In this document: in pieces, positions 33,129-41,582 of the stretch
Layout: each line of letters opens with the position of its first letter
How positions within the stretch are numbered: position 1 is the first letter of the stretch
Source of the DNA: Perspicuibacillus lycopersici
GTDB taxonomy: Bacteria > Bacillota > Bacilli > Bacillales > Caldibacillaceae
Length of the DNA stretch: 64,000 nt
Direction of reading: 5' to 3'
Assembly (NCBI RefSeq): GCF_025660475.1
Contig: NZ_JAOUSF010000003.1
Span: 558,001-622,000, forward strand
Program-made: the position numbers and the translations under genes
The notes under the pieces: generated by a model
The model's database searches: none
The model's input: only the letters and a program-made list of their open reading frames with translations
Told to the model about the DNA's origin: nothing

Positions 33129-34394
33129 TCACCAACCTCTTGGTCGCTCGCTAGACCAATTTAATTCTGGTTTTCTTAATGGTTCCGTTGAATAACGAAG
33201 AGCAGCCATTGCATCGTCAAACACTGTCACTGGCTCATCAAGATATAAACCTGTCTTTTTGTCTTTCTTCCAGGACCACTGTTGTATTTCCTTTATGGTA
33301 TTTACACAATTCGGATGGATATAGATCATTCTTTGCTTTAAATAATCTATTTGCGCTTGCACGCTTCCTGGCTCTTTTTCTACGGCAACAGCACGATAAC
33401 CGGCATTGTTCCACATTTGAATACGGTCAGGCTCAGCAGAATCACAGTACATGGTTAAATACTTGTCTAAGCCTCGTCTGTTCGCTATCTCAATTATTTC
33501 ACTTGTATCTTTCTCATGCACGTAAATTTCGTCACAAACATAGAAATCTCCGTCTTTTACACCGACTTCCAAAATGGCATTCGCGTGATTAAATCCAAAG
33601 TCTTGTGCGTAATGTTTCGAATCAAACATATGGAATGACGTATCGAATTCCATAACCTTATAATTTTTAAGGATAACTCCTCCAATTTCGCCCCAGTTAC
33701 CTAAACCATACACTTCATATCCTTCTGGATCCTGTTCCTTACGTAACATCATCCGACGGTGATATGCTTTATCAATAAACCTATTTTGTAAATAAGTCGA
33801 ATGGTGCGTTAAGATATCCGGATTAACAATATCGAAGTATTTTCGTTTAATCCAATGCGTTGCTGACACTGGGTTAAATGTGAACGTAATTTGGTAATAA
33901 AGATTCGGATTGTCTAATTCCCCACGTAAACGGTCATCAAGGATATCAACGTCTGATTCTTGGAGCTCAGTTGCTTCTTCAATCCATATCCAAGTTAATT
34001 TCCCATGAGCGAAGGTAATGGATTTTAATTTCTCACGATCACGTGCATCATTCACTCCACGAAAAATAACCTCGTTACCAGTAACGCGGCTCCTTAATGT
34101 GAGGGGAGACTGTCGAATTTCCCAAAATTCTTCTGCTCTTGCACCGTATATTTTATTAATAGCTCCCGTTAATTCTGCGTAAGTACTGTTTCTATTCGTT
34201 TCGTTAACTTTACGTACACAAAGGAGATTGGCACCTTTATATCTTTCATCACTTAGCTTAATGATAAAATCCTGTGCAATATTTACGGATTTACCAGATC
34301 CAGCACTTCCTTTAAGCACACGGTACCGCTTTTGTGATTGGTTAATCTCTTTAAAATGGCGATTGAATTGAACTTTTACCGCTGTTACTGTCAT
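33129..34394 (-). CDS. terL: Terminase large subunit
   Basis: This 421-residue packaging motor has a Walker A GSAGSGKS (29-36), a Walker B WIWIEEATEL and a C-terminal nuclease domain with conserved acidic residues (YAQDFGFNHANA, and CDSAEPDRI). The sequence fits the Terminase_3 family of PBSX/SPP1-type phages. Its start overlaps the terS stop by 4 nt. Confidence 0.96.
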   Translation of the reverse strand: MTVTAVKVQFNRHFKEINQSQKRYRVLKGSAGSGKSVNIAQDFIIKLSDERYKGANLLCVRKVNETNRNSTYAELTGAINKIYGARAEEFWEIRQSPLTLRSRVTGNEVIFRGVNDARDREKLKSITFAHGKLTWIWIEEATELQESDVDILDDRLRGELDNPNLYYQITFTFNPVSATHWIKRKYFDIVNPDILTHHSTYLQNRFIDKAYHRRMMLRKEQDPEGYEVYGLGNWGEIGGVILKNYKVMEFDTSFHMFDSKHYAQDFGFNHANAILEVGVKDGDFYVCDEIYVHEKDTSEIIEIANRRGLDKYLTMYCDSAEPDRIQMWNNAGYRAVAVEKEPGSVQAQIDYLKQRMIYIHPNCVNTIKEIQQWSWKKDKKTGLYLDEPVTVFDDAMAALRYSTEPLRKPELNWSSERPRGW

Positions 34395-35140
34395 TCTTCA
34401 TCACCATAATCAACGATAATTTTGAGAGGACCTTTATCCTCGGTCTTGCTAAGTGTTTTAACTTCTGCTTTAGTCTTTTCGATATTTAAGCTCATTTGTT
34501 CAAGTTTCAATCTGCGCTCATCATTTTCGTGAGCTAGGTCATTAAACTGTTTAATTAAACTACGTAATTCTGACATAGCTCTTGATTGTGCATTCAAGAA
34601 TGTCGCTTGTCGGTCCCATGCAAATTGGAATTCGTGTTCTTCTTCCCAGCTACTACCAGACTGGGACGAGCTTTGTTTTTCCTTTTTCAGTTCCTTAATC
34701 ATTTCGTATTTATCAGTTACAAACATGATTTTTTGAGCACGAATGATCGCTGCATATTGAATCATGATTTGATCCCAAATTAAATCAGCAGGATTCTTTT
34801 CTTCTAACATGCCCATCAATTCTAAAGTTTCCGGTGGGATGTATTTTGAGAATAGTCCATGTGTTACTGCATTTTGATTTCCTTTAGGAGCTCCGCCTTC
34901 ATTGCCAATTGCATTCTGATTTCCTTTAGGTGCGCCCCGTGTTCGTTTCGTAACGTTACTTTTCGAATTAGTAACGTTACTTTTTAATTTTTTATCCCAC
35001 TGATCTTCATTTTTCCATTTTCGAATTTGGGAATCGGACAATTCTAATTCTCCAGCAATATCTTTTAATTTCTTCTTCCCATCGCTATTTTTCCATATTT
35101 CGAATGCTTCTTCTCGTTTTGGATTTCTAGGTCTAGCCAC
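34391..35140 (-). CDS. terS: Terminase small subunit (PBSX/YqaS type)
   Basis: The 249-residue protein begins with ARPRNPKREEAFEIWK and an HTH (LKDIAGELELSDSQIRKWK), then the duplicated GAPKGNQNA linker and HGLFSKYIPPE, all typical of PBSX-type TerS. It recognises pac DNA and loads TerL. It begins the structural gene series and is preceded by a terminator at 35189..35214. Confidence 0.94.
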   Translation of the reverse strand: MARPRNPKREEAFEIWKNSDGKKKLKDIAGELELSDSQIRKWKNEDQWDKKLKSNVTNSKSNVTKRTRGAPKGNQNAIGNEGGAPKGNQNAVTHGLFSKYIPPETLELMGMLEEKNPADLIWDQIMIQYAAIIRAQKIMFVTDKYEMIKELKKEKQSSSQSGSSWEEEHEFQFAWDRQATFLNAQSRAMSELRSLIKQFNDLAHENDERRLKLEQMSLNIEKTKAEVKTLSKTEDKGPLKIIVDYGDEE

Positions 35141-35188
35141 ATCACATCACCGTCCACCTCCGCAGTATTTGTGTTGTTTTGGAGCAAA

Positions 35189-35214
35189 AGAAAAAGCATC
35201 CAGGAAGGATGCTT
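35189..35214 (-). terminator. Terminator before terS
   Basis: AAGCATCC (35194-35201) pairs perfectly with GGATGCTT (35207-35214), followed by TTTTTC on the minus strand. Confidence 0.75.
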
Positions 35215-35218
35215 GTTT

Positions 35219-35536
35219 TTAAAACCCTAATTTTTTCTTCATGTATAAGGTTCCAGCTTCTTCTTTCATTTCTTCCCAACTTAAAAAACTAGTAACCTCT
35301 TTAACATATTTGTTTAATTCAATTTCATCCAAATTTTCAAAGTCCTCTTGGGTCTCTATTTTAAAAGGGCTTTTATTGAAGAACTCTTCGATGTCATTTA
35401 ACTTAGTGTAAGTTCTCATAAAATCATCATTAAACAATTCAGGAAAACTTACTTCACCACTTGCCTCGTTAGCTTTTTTCTGTAAATCATTTAAAAACTT
35501 ATCAAATTCATCCAAACCACTTATTTTTACTCCCAT
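35219..35536 (-). CDS. Hypothetical phage protein upstream of terminase
   Basis: The 105-residue protein is acidic and helical (DEFDKFLNDLQKKANEA, IETQEDFENLDEIELN). The ATG at 35536 follows GGGGGTG with good spacing. It lies alone between the late regulator and the terminase terminator. I do not recognise it. Confidence 0.68.
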   Translation of the reverse strand: MGVKISGLDEFDKFLNDLQKKANEASGEVSFPELFNDDFMRTYTKLNDIEEFFNKSPFKIETQEDFENLDEIELNKYVKEVTSFLSWEEMKEEAGTLYMKKKLGF

Positions 35537-35661
35537 TAAATTCACCCCCTTTATCTACTCATTTCGACAAAGGGAGATAAAAAACCTTCGTAAAAAATTT
35601 CTTATAGAGTAATAAAATTACTCCTACTCAACAATACCAACTTCGTACGTCTTTTCGTACG

Positions 35662-36147
35662 TCATGACATTCTTTCTTTGACTTTCTTTCTAGCGCGTTC
35701 AATGTATTGCTGAACTGTTCGTTTCTTCAACCCTAATTCTTCTGCAATTTCAGCCATGCTCAATCCTTGTGCAGTATACAAAATATAACATTGTCTTTCC
35801 CTTAACGAAAATGAGGAAAAAATGTTTAACAATATTCTCTTTTGTGAATCTGATAAATACAACGGTTTTCGTTCTTCGTTCAATTGTTCCGAAATATCGG
35901 GTATCAAATCCATATTTTCTAAGTATTTGATTTGGTAGGTGCTTCTCTTATCTACACCTCTTCGCATACCTGGTTGCCTTCCAGTTTCCAACCACTCAAT
36001 CACAAAATCCATATCTCCAATCATACTGTTAATTTGCTTCATATCCTCACGATTTTTTGGGTCCTCATAATTCAACCGGTTCTTTAGATTTTTTAATCCT
36101 CTTTTACCCTCTTGATATTCTAAAATCATTTCATCTGCCCAATTCAT
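35662..36147 (-). CDS. Late gene transcription regulator (sigma-70 region 4-like)
   Basis: This 161-residue protein ends in a region 4-like HTH (LSMAEIAEELGLKKRTVQQY) preceded by FSLRERQCYILY. That is the layout of Xpf/ArpU-type positive regulators of phage late genes. It is placed just before the terminase genes, as those regulators are. The target promoter was not identified. Confidence 0.85.
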   Translation of the reverse strand: MNWADEMILEYQEGKRGLKNLKNRLNYEDPKNREDMKQINSMIGDMDFVIEWLETGRQPGMRRGVDKRSTYQIKYLENMDLIPDISEQLNEERKPLYLSDSQKRILLNIFSSFSLRERQCYILYTAQGLSMAEIAEELGLKKRTVQQYIERARKKVKERMS

Positions 36148-36159
36148 TATGAATCCCTC

Positions 36160-36432
36160 CTATCGTTGTTTAAATGCTCCGCCTTTTTTTCTCGAGTACG
36201 TTGGTCGATATAACCCCATGAGATACTTAATATCTGATTCTGATAAGCTCTCGAAATTGCCCTGTTTCTGCTCAAAATCTCGTTTCTTTTTCTTCTTGCT
36301 GTGCTCCTTAATCTCGCGGGCTTGTTGTTTCCATTCTTTTACTTGTTCTTTTATAGTTGGTGGTTTCTTAGGTGTTAATTCTGGATGCTGTTTCAACCAT
36401 TCTCTTAATTGATCATTTAATGATTGATTCAT
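36160..36432 (-). CDS. Hypothetical basic phage protein
   Basis: The 90-residue, very basic protein (KEQVKEWKQQAREIKEHS, then a Lys run) starts at the ATG at 36432 behind AAAGGAG. It ends 12 bp before the late regulator and may be co-transcribed with it. The charge pattern suggests nucleic acid binding; there is no known motif. Confidence 0.68.
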   Translation of the reverse strand: MNQSLNDQLREWLKQHPELTPKKPPTIKEQVKEWKQQAREIKEHSKKKKKRDFEQKQGNFESLSESDIKYLMGLYRPTYSRKKGGAFKQR

Positions 36433-36454
36433 ATTCTCAGCTCCTTTGTGCAAA

Positions 36455-36511
36455 TAAAAAAGGACACCACGCTCTAAAGCAGCTGTAAAGCTACTCTAAA
36501 GAATGATGTCC
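36455..36511 (-). terminator. Long RNA hairpin with T tract
   Basis: Arms 36462-36483 and 36490-36511 pair over 22 positions in minus-strand RNA (one mismatch, five G-U) around a 6-nt loop, followed by a T-rich run. It likely ends the early transcript before the late regulator region. Confidence 0.75.
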
Positions 36512-36562
36512 GTCGGTTCTTCCGTAAGGACTTTTTATTAAGTTTTAGATTCGGAATGTGTA

Positions 36563-36709
36563 TTAATCACCCCTTAAAATCCCTCGAACTTTACCATCTT
36601 TACATTTGATTAAAGTTCCGCCAACTGCTTCAACATGTTCCTTCCAATTCTCATATCTATCCATTTCTTTTTGTGCTTTTTCTATTCCTCGTTTTCTTGG
36701 TTTTTTCAT
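36563..36709 (-). CDS. Small basic phage protein
   Basis: This 48-residue protein (KKPRKRGIEKAQKEMDRYE, then a GGTLIKCKDGKVRGIL hairpin) has an AGAGGAG ribosome site. It is the last gene of the early transcript before the long hairpin. I do not recognise a function. Confidence 0.65.
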   Translation of the reverse strand: MKKPRKRGIEKAQKEMDRYENWKEHVEAVGGTLIKCKDGKVRGILRGD

Positions 36710-36762
36710 TTTTGCAACTCTCCTCTTACTTCATATTTGGTTCATTAATGAACAGTTTTTCG

Positions 36763-37113
36763 CTATCTTTTAAATGTAGCTTGAATTTCCAAACCCGCTA
36801 AATAACCTTTAGCTTGGGTTCTGCGCTTTTGATGAAATGGATTTGGTAACTCTCTTTGTAGATGTAAACTGTAATGATGTGGACATAAATCATGGTCCTT
36901 TGATATTTCGAATCCACAATCTTTACACATTGGTAAATCACAAGTTTCATATTGTTCTCCTCTGCGATTTACCTTGCTGAATGTTTTAAAATCCCTTACA
37001 AATATTAAATTATTGGTATATTCAGTGATGTAATCGCAGAACTGTGTTGCGGGATTCTTATTGCATACAGCACATAAACCTAGATTAAAATTGAGTTCTA
37101 CTACCTCGGTCAA
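36763..37113 (-). CDS. Zinc-binding phage protein
   Basis: The 116-residue protein has two Cys clusters, CAVCNKNPATQFCDY and CDLPMCKDCGFEI followed by CPHHYSLH, enough for two zinc sites. The TTG start at 37113 overlaps the upstream stop. It is an early-operon protein of unknown function. Confidence 0.72.
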   Translation of the reverse strand: MTEVVELNFNLGLCAVCNKNPATQFCDYITEYTNNLIFVRDFKTFSKVNRRGEQYETCDLPMCKDCGFEISKDHDLCPHHYSLHLQRELPNPFHQKRRTQAKGYLAGLEIQATFKR

Positions 37114-37343
37114 TTCATCACTTCCCCATACTTCTCAAGAATCGTATTGAATTGCTTGACTGGAACAGCCACTGTATTATTATCAAGATCATTACTAACA
37201 ATTGTAGCTGCTTCTTTAACCTCAAATTTCCCAGCTACGCCAGGGATTTTTGTATAACCAAATCTATTTTGATTCCAAAAATGAACTTCACCAGTACCTA
37301 ATGTTTGTTCCAAATCTATTAGAATATATTTATCGTCTTCCAT
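37110..37343 (-). CDS. Hypothetical early phage protein
   Basis: This 77-residue protein looks beta-rich (KYILIDLEQTLGTGEVHFWN, then ATIVSNDLDNNTVAVPV). Its ATG overlaps the preceding stop region and the end overlaps the next gene, so it is part of a coupled series. No family recognised. Confidence 0.68.
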   Translation of the reverse strand: MEDDKYILIDLEQTLGTGEVHFWNQNRFGYTKIPGVAGKFEVKEAATIVSNDLDNNTVAVPVKQFNTILEKYGEVMN

Positions 37344-37520
37344 TTAAACTCTCACCCTTTCACTTCTTACCCAATCTAAAACATCACCATTTTTCCAAAC
37401 GATTTTATCTTCACCATGCTGGATAGCTGGGACTTTTGTTACTTTTCCATCCTTTACGATATACAAAGAGTTTTCAGTCAAATCAATTTCAGCTGTCATT
37501 TTTTCTACGTCTGTTTTCAT
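37344..37520 (-). CDS. Hypothetical early phage protein with occluded ribosome site
   Basis: The 58-residue acidic protein starts at the ATG at 37520 behind GGGAGTG. That ribosome site lies in the arm of an inverted repeat (37523-37533 with 37567-37577) and could be masked by the leader RNA. The fold looks like a small beta sandwich (SLYIVKDGKVTKVPAIQHG). Function unknown. Confidence 0.65.
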   Translation of the reverse strand: MKTDVEKMTAEIDLTENSLYIVKDGKVTKVPAIQHGEDKIVWKNGDVLDWVRSERVRV

Positions 37521-37588
37521 CAGGAACACTCCCATGCTATAATGGAATTGTCGGTATATTATGGCCGGGAGTGATCCTGGCTTTTTTA
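37514..37588 (+). ncRNA. Candidate short plus-strand transcript (element A)
   Basis: TATAAT (37538-37543) with a weak -35 (TTTTCA, 37514-37519) is followed 20 bp later by a GCCGGG/CCTGGC hairpin (37564-37581) and six T. The transcript would be about 40 nt and antisense to the leader of the gene at 37344..37520. Confidence 0.4.
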
Positions 37589-37900
37589 TGAAATTTCTAA
37601 CGCTCCATATTGCTCTATATAATCTTTCTCGAACATAAACACATACGGTTCATTTTTGTAAGGATATTTATTCTTACTCCGGTCTAAAATTGCTTGATAG
37701 CTATAATTACATTTTCGTCCAGCTTCCCTTGCAGAACGAAACTCGTCTATAATCTCCAACGTTTTCGAATCCACCATAACAACCGGCATACTTCCAGCTT
37801 TATATCCTGTCACTTTTCCAAGCTTTTTTCCTGTTAAACCAATCAATTCTTTATAAGTAGTAGGGGTAGATAAATTCGTTCTTGGATCATAGAGAAACAC
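37586..37900 (-). CDS. NUMOD-like domain protein
   Basis: This 104-residue protein carries the pattern VMVDSKTLEIIDEFRSAREA followed by YSYQAILDRSKNK, which resembles NUMOD-type DNA-binding modules linked to homing endonucleases. No nuclease domain is present. GTG start at 37900 behind AAGGAG. It may be a stand-alone DNA-binding protein or a remnant. Confidence 0.62.
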   Translation of the reverse strand: MFLYDPRTNLSTPTTYKELIGLTGKKLGKVTGYKAGSMPVVMVDSKTLEIIDEFRSAREAGRKCNYSYQAILDRSKNKYPYKNEPYVFMFEKDYIEQYGALEIS

Positions 37901-37943
37901 GATTGCAATAACTCCTTTCTTCTACACTTTTTTCAAAATGGCA

Positions 37944-38519
37944 TTACTTTTTTAAAACTGATGTGTATAGTAGCTTGTACTCAATTTCAACAACAAATTC
38001 TGTATCACAAACATGGCAAGTTATTTCGTGTTCCTCAGATTCATACATGTCATCACTAGAACATTCCGAAGCACACGCTGGACAGATAATTTTATCTTCA
38101 CGAAAACAATCCCATTCATTATGACCATTTTCTTTTGCTAATCGTAAAGCTTCTTGTTTACGTTCCTCATGCTCTTTTGTACGACAAGGTTTGCATTGAA
38201 AACCGTCTGGATGTCCCCAAGGAATATCAGTAAGGTCTTTCCTATGAGTTCCACAAGTAATGCAACGATCATGTTCTTCGCATACGATATAAGACCACTT
38301 TTCGCCATTTTCTAAGCACTTACTACATCCGCACACCCAATACCAACCATCTTCAAAGCGTTCTGCATATAAGCCACGTTGTGGTGGAGCTAGTTCAACT
38401 TTTGGTAATCCGGTATTGTAAAAATCATCATTCCAAATATTTGTGTGTCCAGATCGTGTTCTCTTTGTCCACTCCTTTGGTATTTCAGGAATGAATATTT
38501 TCATATCTTTCAATGTCAT
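37944..38519 (-). CDS. Cys-rich zinc-binding phage protein
   Basis: The 191-residue protein has several paired cysteines (VCGCSKCLENG, CITCGTHRKD, CKPCRTKEHE, CPACASECSS, CHVCDTEF), enough for three or more zinc ribbons. Start ATG behind GGGAGGAAAATAAAT. It belongs to the early transcript. Function unknown. Confidence 0.7.
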   Translation of the reverse strand: MTLKDMKIFIPEIPKEWTKRTRSGHTNIWNDDFYNTGLPKVELAPPQRGLYAERFEDGWYWVCGCSKCLENGEKWSYIVCEEHDRCITCGTHRKDLTDIPWGHPDGFQCKPCRTKEHEERKQEALRLAKENGHNEWDCFREDKIICPACASECSSDDMYESEEHEITCHVCDTEFVVEIEYKLLYTSVLKK

Positions 38520-38566
38520 ATTTATTTTCCTCCCTTACTTTGCAGTTGGTTCGTATTGCGTAATAA

Positions 38567-38818
38567 TCATCTCAAAGATTCGACAAAGCTTTTTGAGTAG
38601 CCACATATATCAATCAAAGCTTTTTCGGCTTCCTCTCTTGTATCAAATTGTGCTAACAAACGTTCACAACTAATCATTTTGTCGCCCCTATGATGCCTTG
38701 GGGACTTAATAGGACAAACATTGAACTTACCATCAACAGTTTCATATACCTTTGCCAGATGACCTGATTCTAAAAATGAATATTTCTTCAAGTTTTCGAT
38801 TTCCCTTTTAGTTAGCAT
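38567..38818 (-). CDS. Hypothetical early phage protein
   Basis: This 83-residue protein has a basic middle (CPIKSPRHHRGDKMISC) and a helical end. It starts at the ATG behind AAAGGAGG. No membrane segment or known motif is seen. Confidence 0.65.
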   Translation of the reverse strand: MLTKREIENLKKYSFLESGHLAKVYETVDGKFNVCPIKSPRHHRGDKMISCERLLAQFDTREEAEKALIDICGYSKSFVESLR

Positions 38819-38884
38819 TAATATCCTCCTTTTAATTTAAGGCATTGCTAAATCAAAATCCTTTTTTTACTTCGCAATATCTTT

Positions 38885-39121
38885 CTACTTCGCAAACTTA
38901 TCTAAAAAATACAACCGTACTTTATCCGCCGTTTTTTCGCCTATACCAGGAACCTTCTCCAATTTCTCTAGCACCTTCGCCAGCTGCTTAACATCCGCCT
39001 CTCGTTGAGCACTTGCTCCCTCGTCGTATCCTTTTTTATAAACTGTCTCACCAAATTCAAACGGATCGATATTGTTTTTCCGATTCATTTGACGCTTTAG
39101 TTTTCTTAACGAGGATCCCAT
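38885..39121 (-). CDS. Small helix-hairpin-helix protein
   Basis: The 78-residue protein ends with LEKVPGIGEKTADKVRLYF, a helix-hairpin-helix DNA-binding motif. A basic N-terminus and a Glu-rich linker come before it. Start ATG at 39121 behind GGGGAAGTG. It probably binds DNA non-specifically in replication or repair. Confidence 0.75.
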   Translation of the reverse strand: MGSSLRKLKRQMNRKNNIDPFEFGETVYKKGYDEGASAQREADVKQLAKVLEKLEKVPGIGEKTADKVRLYFLDKFAK

Positions 39122-39127
39122 CAAAAT

Positions 39128-39289
39128 TCACTTCCCCACTTTTGCGATTTTATCTCCGCCTAATCTTTTACATTCGAAGCCATGTCGTGATGAACATTTT
39201 CGGTATAGAGGACAGCGTGAAAAACACGCCATCTCTCTATCTTCTTTTTGCATCCAAGCAGGACGATCATCAACAATCACGACATTCAT
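39128..39289 (-). CDS. Small Cys-rich early protein
   Basis: This 53-residue protein (MNVVIVDDRPAWMQKEDRE, later CFSRCPLYRKCSSRHGFEC) overlaps the upstream stop by ATGA and ends just before the HhH gene. Five Cys in the middle suggest a metal or iron-sulfur cluster. No family recognised. Confidence 0.7.
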   Translation of the reverse strand: MNVVIVDDRPAWMQKEDREMACFSRCPLYRKCSSRHGFECKRLGGDKIAKVGK

Positions 39290-39972
39290 GCACTGTTCAC
39301 ATCCCTCGACAGTTTGAGAAAGGCAAACTCTCTAAGTGGTTTTACTTCGGTTTTCAGTGCGCTTACTTCTTCGTTTAAACGAAGAATTTCTTTTCTGGCA
39401 TTGCTTAACTGATTTTCTAAAAATACCGTTTCATTTATTGCGTGTTCTTTATCAATAAGAGCAGCATTAAAGTTTTCTTCCATCAGGTCAAATCGCTCTT
39501 GCCAACCAGCCAGCTGCTTATGTGCATCTATAACTTCTCGTTTGAGGTTATTTACTTCCGGTTCTAATGCAGCAACCTTTTCCTCTGCCTCTTTGGCTTC
39601 ATACACTAGCTTTTCATGACTTGCAGATAACTCTTCAAATCTTTGCTTATAATCAATATTTAAATATCTCGTTTCGTACTTTGTATTTGATGTATCAATT
39701 TCGATTGTTTTGGGCTCATTTTCGCTTGTTAATGCTTTTTTAATATTAGTAGTCTCGTTGGATACATTTTTCTCAAAATGGGCGATTTTTGCTTTTGATT
39801 TATCCACTTGCTCACGCTCCTTCAATATTTCATCCACTGGTTTGCCGTTACGTAGCTGCTCTAATTCATCTGATGTGAGTTTCGTTGTTTTCACCGACGG
39901 ATCCCAACTATCTTTGTAAGGTTTTTTCCCGAACCGTGGTGGACCACTACGGTATTTTGATACGTTTTCCAA
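39286..39972 (-). CDS. Coiled-coil early phage protein
   Basis: The product has about 228 residues from the TTG at 39972 behind GGGGTG; the upstream ATG (40026) would include a GGGGCG hairpin. The N-terminal ~60 residues are basic (SKYRSGPPRFGKKPYKD), and 120-215 form a long coiled coil (FEELSASHEKLVYEAKEAEE). It may organise replication or recombination proteins; unknown. Confidence 0.65.
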   Translation of the reverse strand: MENVSKYRSGPPRFGKKPYKDSWDPSVKTTKLTSDELEQLRNGKPVDEILKEREQVDKSKAKIAHFEKNVSNETTNIKKALTSENEPKTIEIDTSNTKYETRYLNIDYKQRFEELSASHEKLVYEAKEAEEKVAALEPEVNNLKREVIDAHKQLAGWQERFDLMEENFNAALIDKEHAINETVFLENQLSNARKEILRLNEEVSALKTEVKPLREFAFLKLSRDVNSA

Positions 39973-40037
39973 TTCGAACACCCCAAAAATTGATTTAATC
40001 AGGGGCGAAGCACGCCCCTCACTCAATTAAGCAATTA

Positions 40038-40745
40038 TTAAGCTATTACGATTACTTTTCCTTCTACTATTTCTTGCTCTAATGCAGCGTTTAGGTAATC
40101 CTTGATGTTTCTCATTGCCTGCAATTTCCAAGCTCCTCCATCTGCTTCGAATAATGCAGCTCGCGGTCCGTTTTGCATCCGGAAAATAAAGTCACTCTCA
40201 GGTTGATCTACTTCGACAAATGTTCTATATGGTTTTAAAATAACTGGGTTAGGTACCTGGACTGTAGCGACAGTGGCAACCCCTACTTTTGCTTGGACAG
40301 CTTGCGATACGCCATCATCACCGACTGTTTTTACGTTTTCTTCTCTGATATTTCCGACTACTTTTAACATAATGTCACGATCTTCATTTTTAACAAATGC
40401 GGATTGGAGTTTGATATTAAAGTCTTCCGCATCGTAGAATCTATCGAAAGAGAATGACGGTAACAATGCCGTTGCTCGAATATACTCATTTCGATTTTTA
40501 TTTAAATTTAAGGTACTAAATGCAACTACTTCGGTAGGTGAGCTAACATGGACCATTAACTGACTTTCTGTATCAAATTCAGATGTAAGATATTCAACCA
40601 AACCGGATAAACTTCTCACTTCAATTGGATTCGTTGTTGGTTCTTTCAATAAATGCAACGGCTGAGTTGAATAGCTTTGACCATTTTCATAGTGAACTTC
40701 TAAATTTCCTAATCCAACAATGTACTGTAACGCTTCTTTTATCAT
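40038..40745 (-). CDS. Phage protein resembling the DUF2303 (YfdQ-like) group
   Basis: This 235-residue protein has a C-terminal part (IMLKVVGNIREENVKTVGDDG, FVEVDQPESDFIFRMQNGPR, AALFEADGGAWK) that resembles the DUF2303 phage family. Its biochemical role is not known. The ATG at 40745 is preferred behind GGGGGAT. It lies between a small gene and the coiled-coil gene in the early operon. Confidence 0.65.
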   Translation of the reverse strand: MIKEALQYIVGLGNLEVHYENGQSYSTQPLHLLKEPTTNPIEVRSLSGLVEYLTSEFDTESQLMVHVSSPTEVVAFSTLNLNKNRNEYIRATALLPSFSFDRFYDAEDFNIKLQSAFVKNEDRDIMLKVVGNIREENVKTVGDDGVSQAVQAKVGVATVATVQVPNPVILKPYRTFVEVDQPESDFIFRMQNGPRAALFEADGGAWKLQAMRNIKDYLNAALEQEIVEGKVIVIA

Positions 40746-40765
40746 TTTTTTATCCCCCAATTAAA

Positions 40766-41158
40766 TTAGTTGTTTTTAAAATTAATAATCTTGTTTTCAA
40801 CTGCTACCTGATTTCCTGTATCGTCTAAAATTTCTCCCGTATCCACGTCTATGAACGTTTGGCCTTTAATACCTGATTTTAATTCTGCTCCTGTAACCTT
40901 TCCTCGTGAGTCTAAATCCATAATAAGTTTGGCTTGAATATCTTTAGCTGGAGCCAATTTTGATTTTGCAACAACGCTTGTAAGAACAACGTCTCTCTTA
41001 TCATCTGCAGCTAAATTAATAGTGATGGTGAGCGTTCTCTTTTTCTTTGGATCTGTATTAGGATCCGCGATGTTTTCTAAAATCTTTTGAAGCTCAACAT
41101 TGGCTCTTTCAGCCAGTGCACCTTCTGCGAATGTGTTTAAATCAATAATTTTATTCAC
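40766..41158 (-). CDS. Hypothetical early phage protein
   Basis: The 130-residue protein (GTG start behind AAGGGGG) has a helical N-terminus and a beta-rich middle (RTLTITINLAADDKRDVVLT) with an acidic GEILDDTG stretch. It lies between RusA and the DUF2303-like gene, where phages often encode DUF1642-like or ssDNA-related proteins. I cannot name it. Confidence 0.65.
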   Translation of the reverse strand: MNKIIDLNTFAEGALAERANVELQKILENIADPNTDPKKKRTLTITINLAADDKRDVVLTSVVAKSKLAPAKDIQAKLIMDLDSRGKVTGAELKSGIKGQTFIDVDTGEILDDTGNQVAVENKIINFKNN

Positions 41159-41171
41159 TTTTAGTTCCCCC

Positions 41172-41582
41172 TTAGATTTCTTGAATTTCTATTTCAATTC
41201 GTGGGTTCTCGCTGTACCACTTGCTTATATGTAATTCCACGACTTGACTATCATCTTTCCAAATGACTGATTTTAAAGCGTCCTTAATTCCTTTTACATA
41301 GTTGTCTACATCTGGCTTGGTTGTTGGTCTTAATTCGCCTTGTTCAGCTGCCAATATCTTCTTTTTGCTGAAGCTTTTTAAACTAGGTTTATAGATATCT
41401 ACCTTCATAGATATCGGGCCTTTCAAAACTTCTTTAGGCTTATGTTGGGAGGCTACTAACTTCACATATTTTTTGAAATCACTCGATTTCTTTGGATCAT
41501 ACATCCTCACTTGACCATTTACGGTTGTAGCCCTCGGTCTGCCTTGAGCAACGGCTTCCCCATAGACAGTGAACTTAATCAT
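41172..41582 (-). CDS. RusA-family Holliday junction resolvase
   Basis: This 136-residue nuclease has the RusA features: GEAVAQGRPRAT near the N-terminus, the acidic motif KPDVDNYVKGIKDAL near 95 and WKDDSQV, together forming the metal-binding catalytic set. It cleaves four-way junctions formed in phage recombination and packaging. Start ATG overlaps the upstream stop (ATGA). Skin carries RusA (yqaN) in the same module. Confidence 0.93.
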   Translation of the reverse strand: MIKFTVYGEAVAQGRPRATTVNGQVRMYDPKKSSDFKKYVKLVASQHKPKEVLKGPISMKVDIYKPSLKSFSKKKILAAEQGELRPTTKPDVDNYVKGIKDALKSVIWKDDSQVVELHISKWYSENPRIEIEIQEI

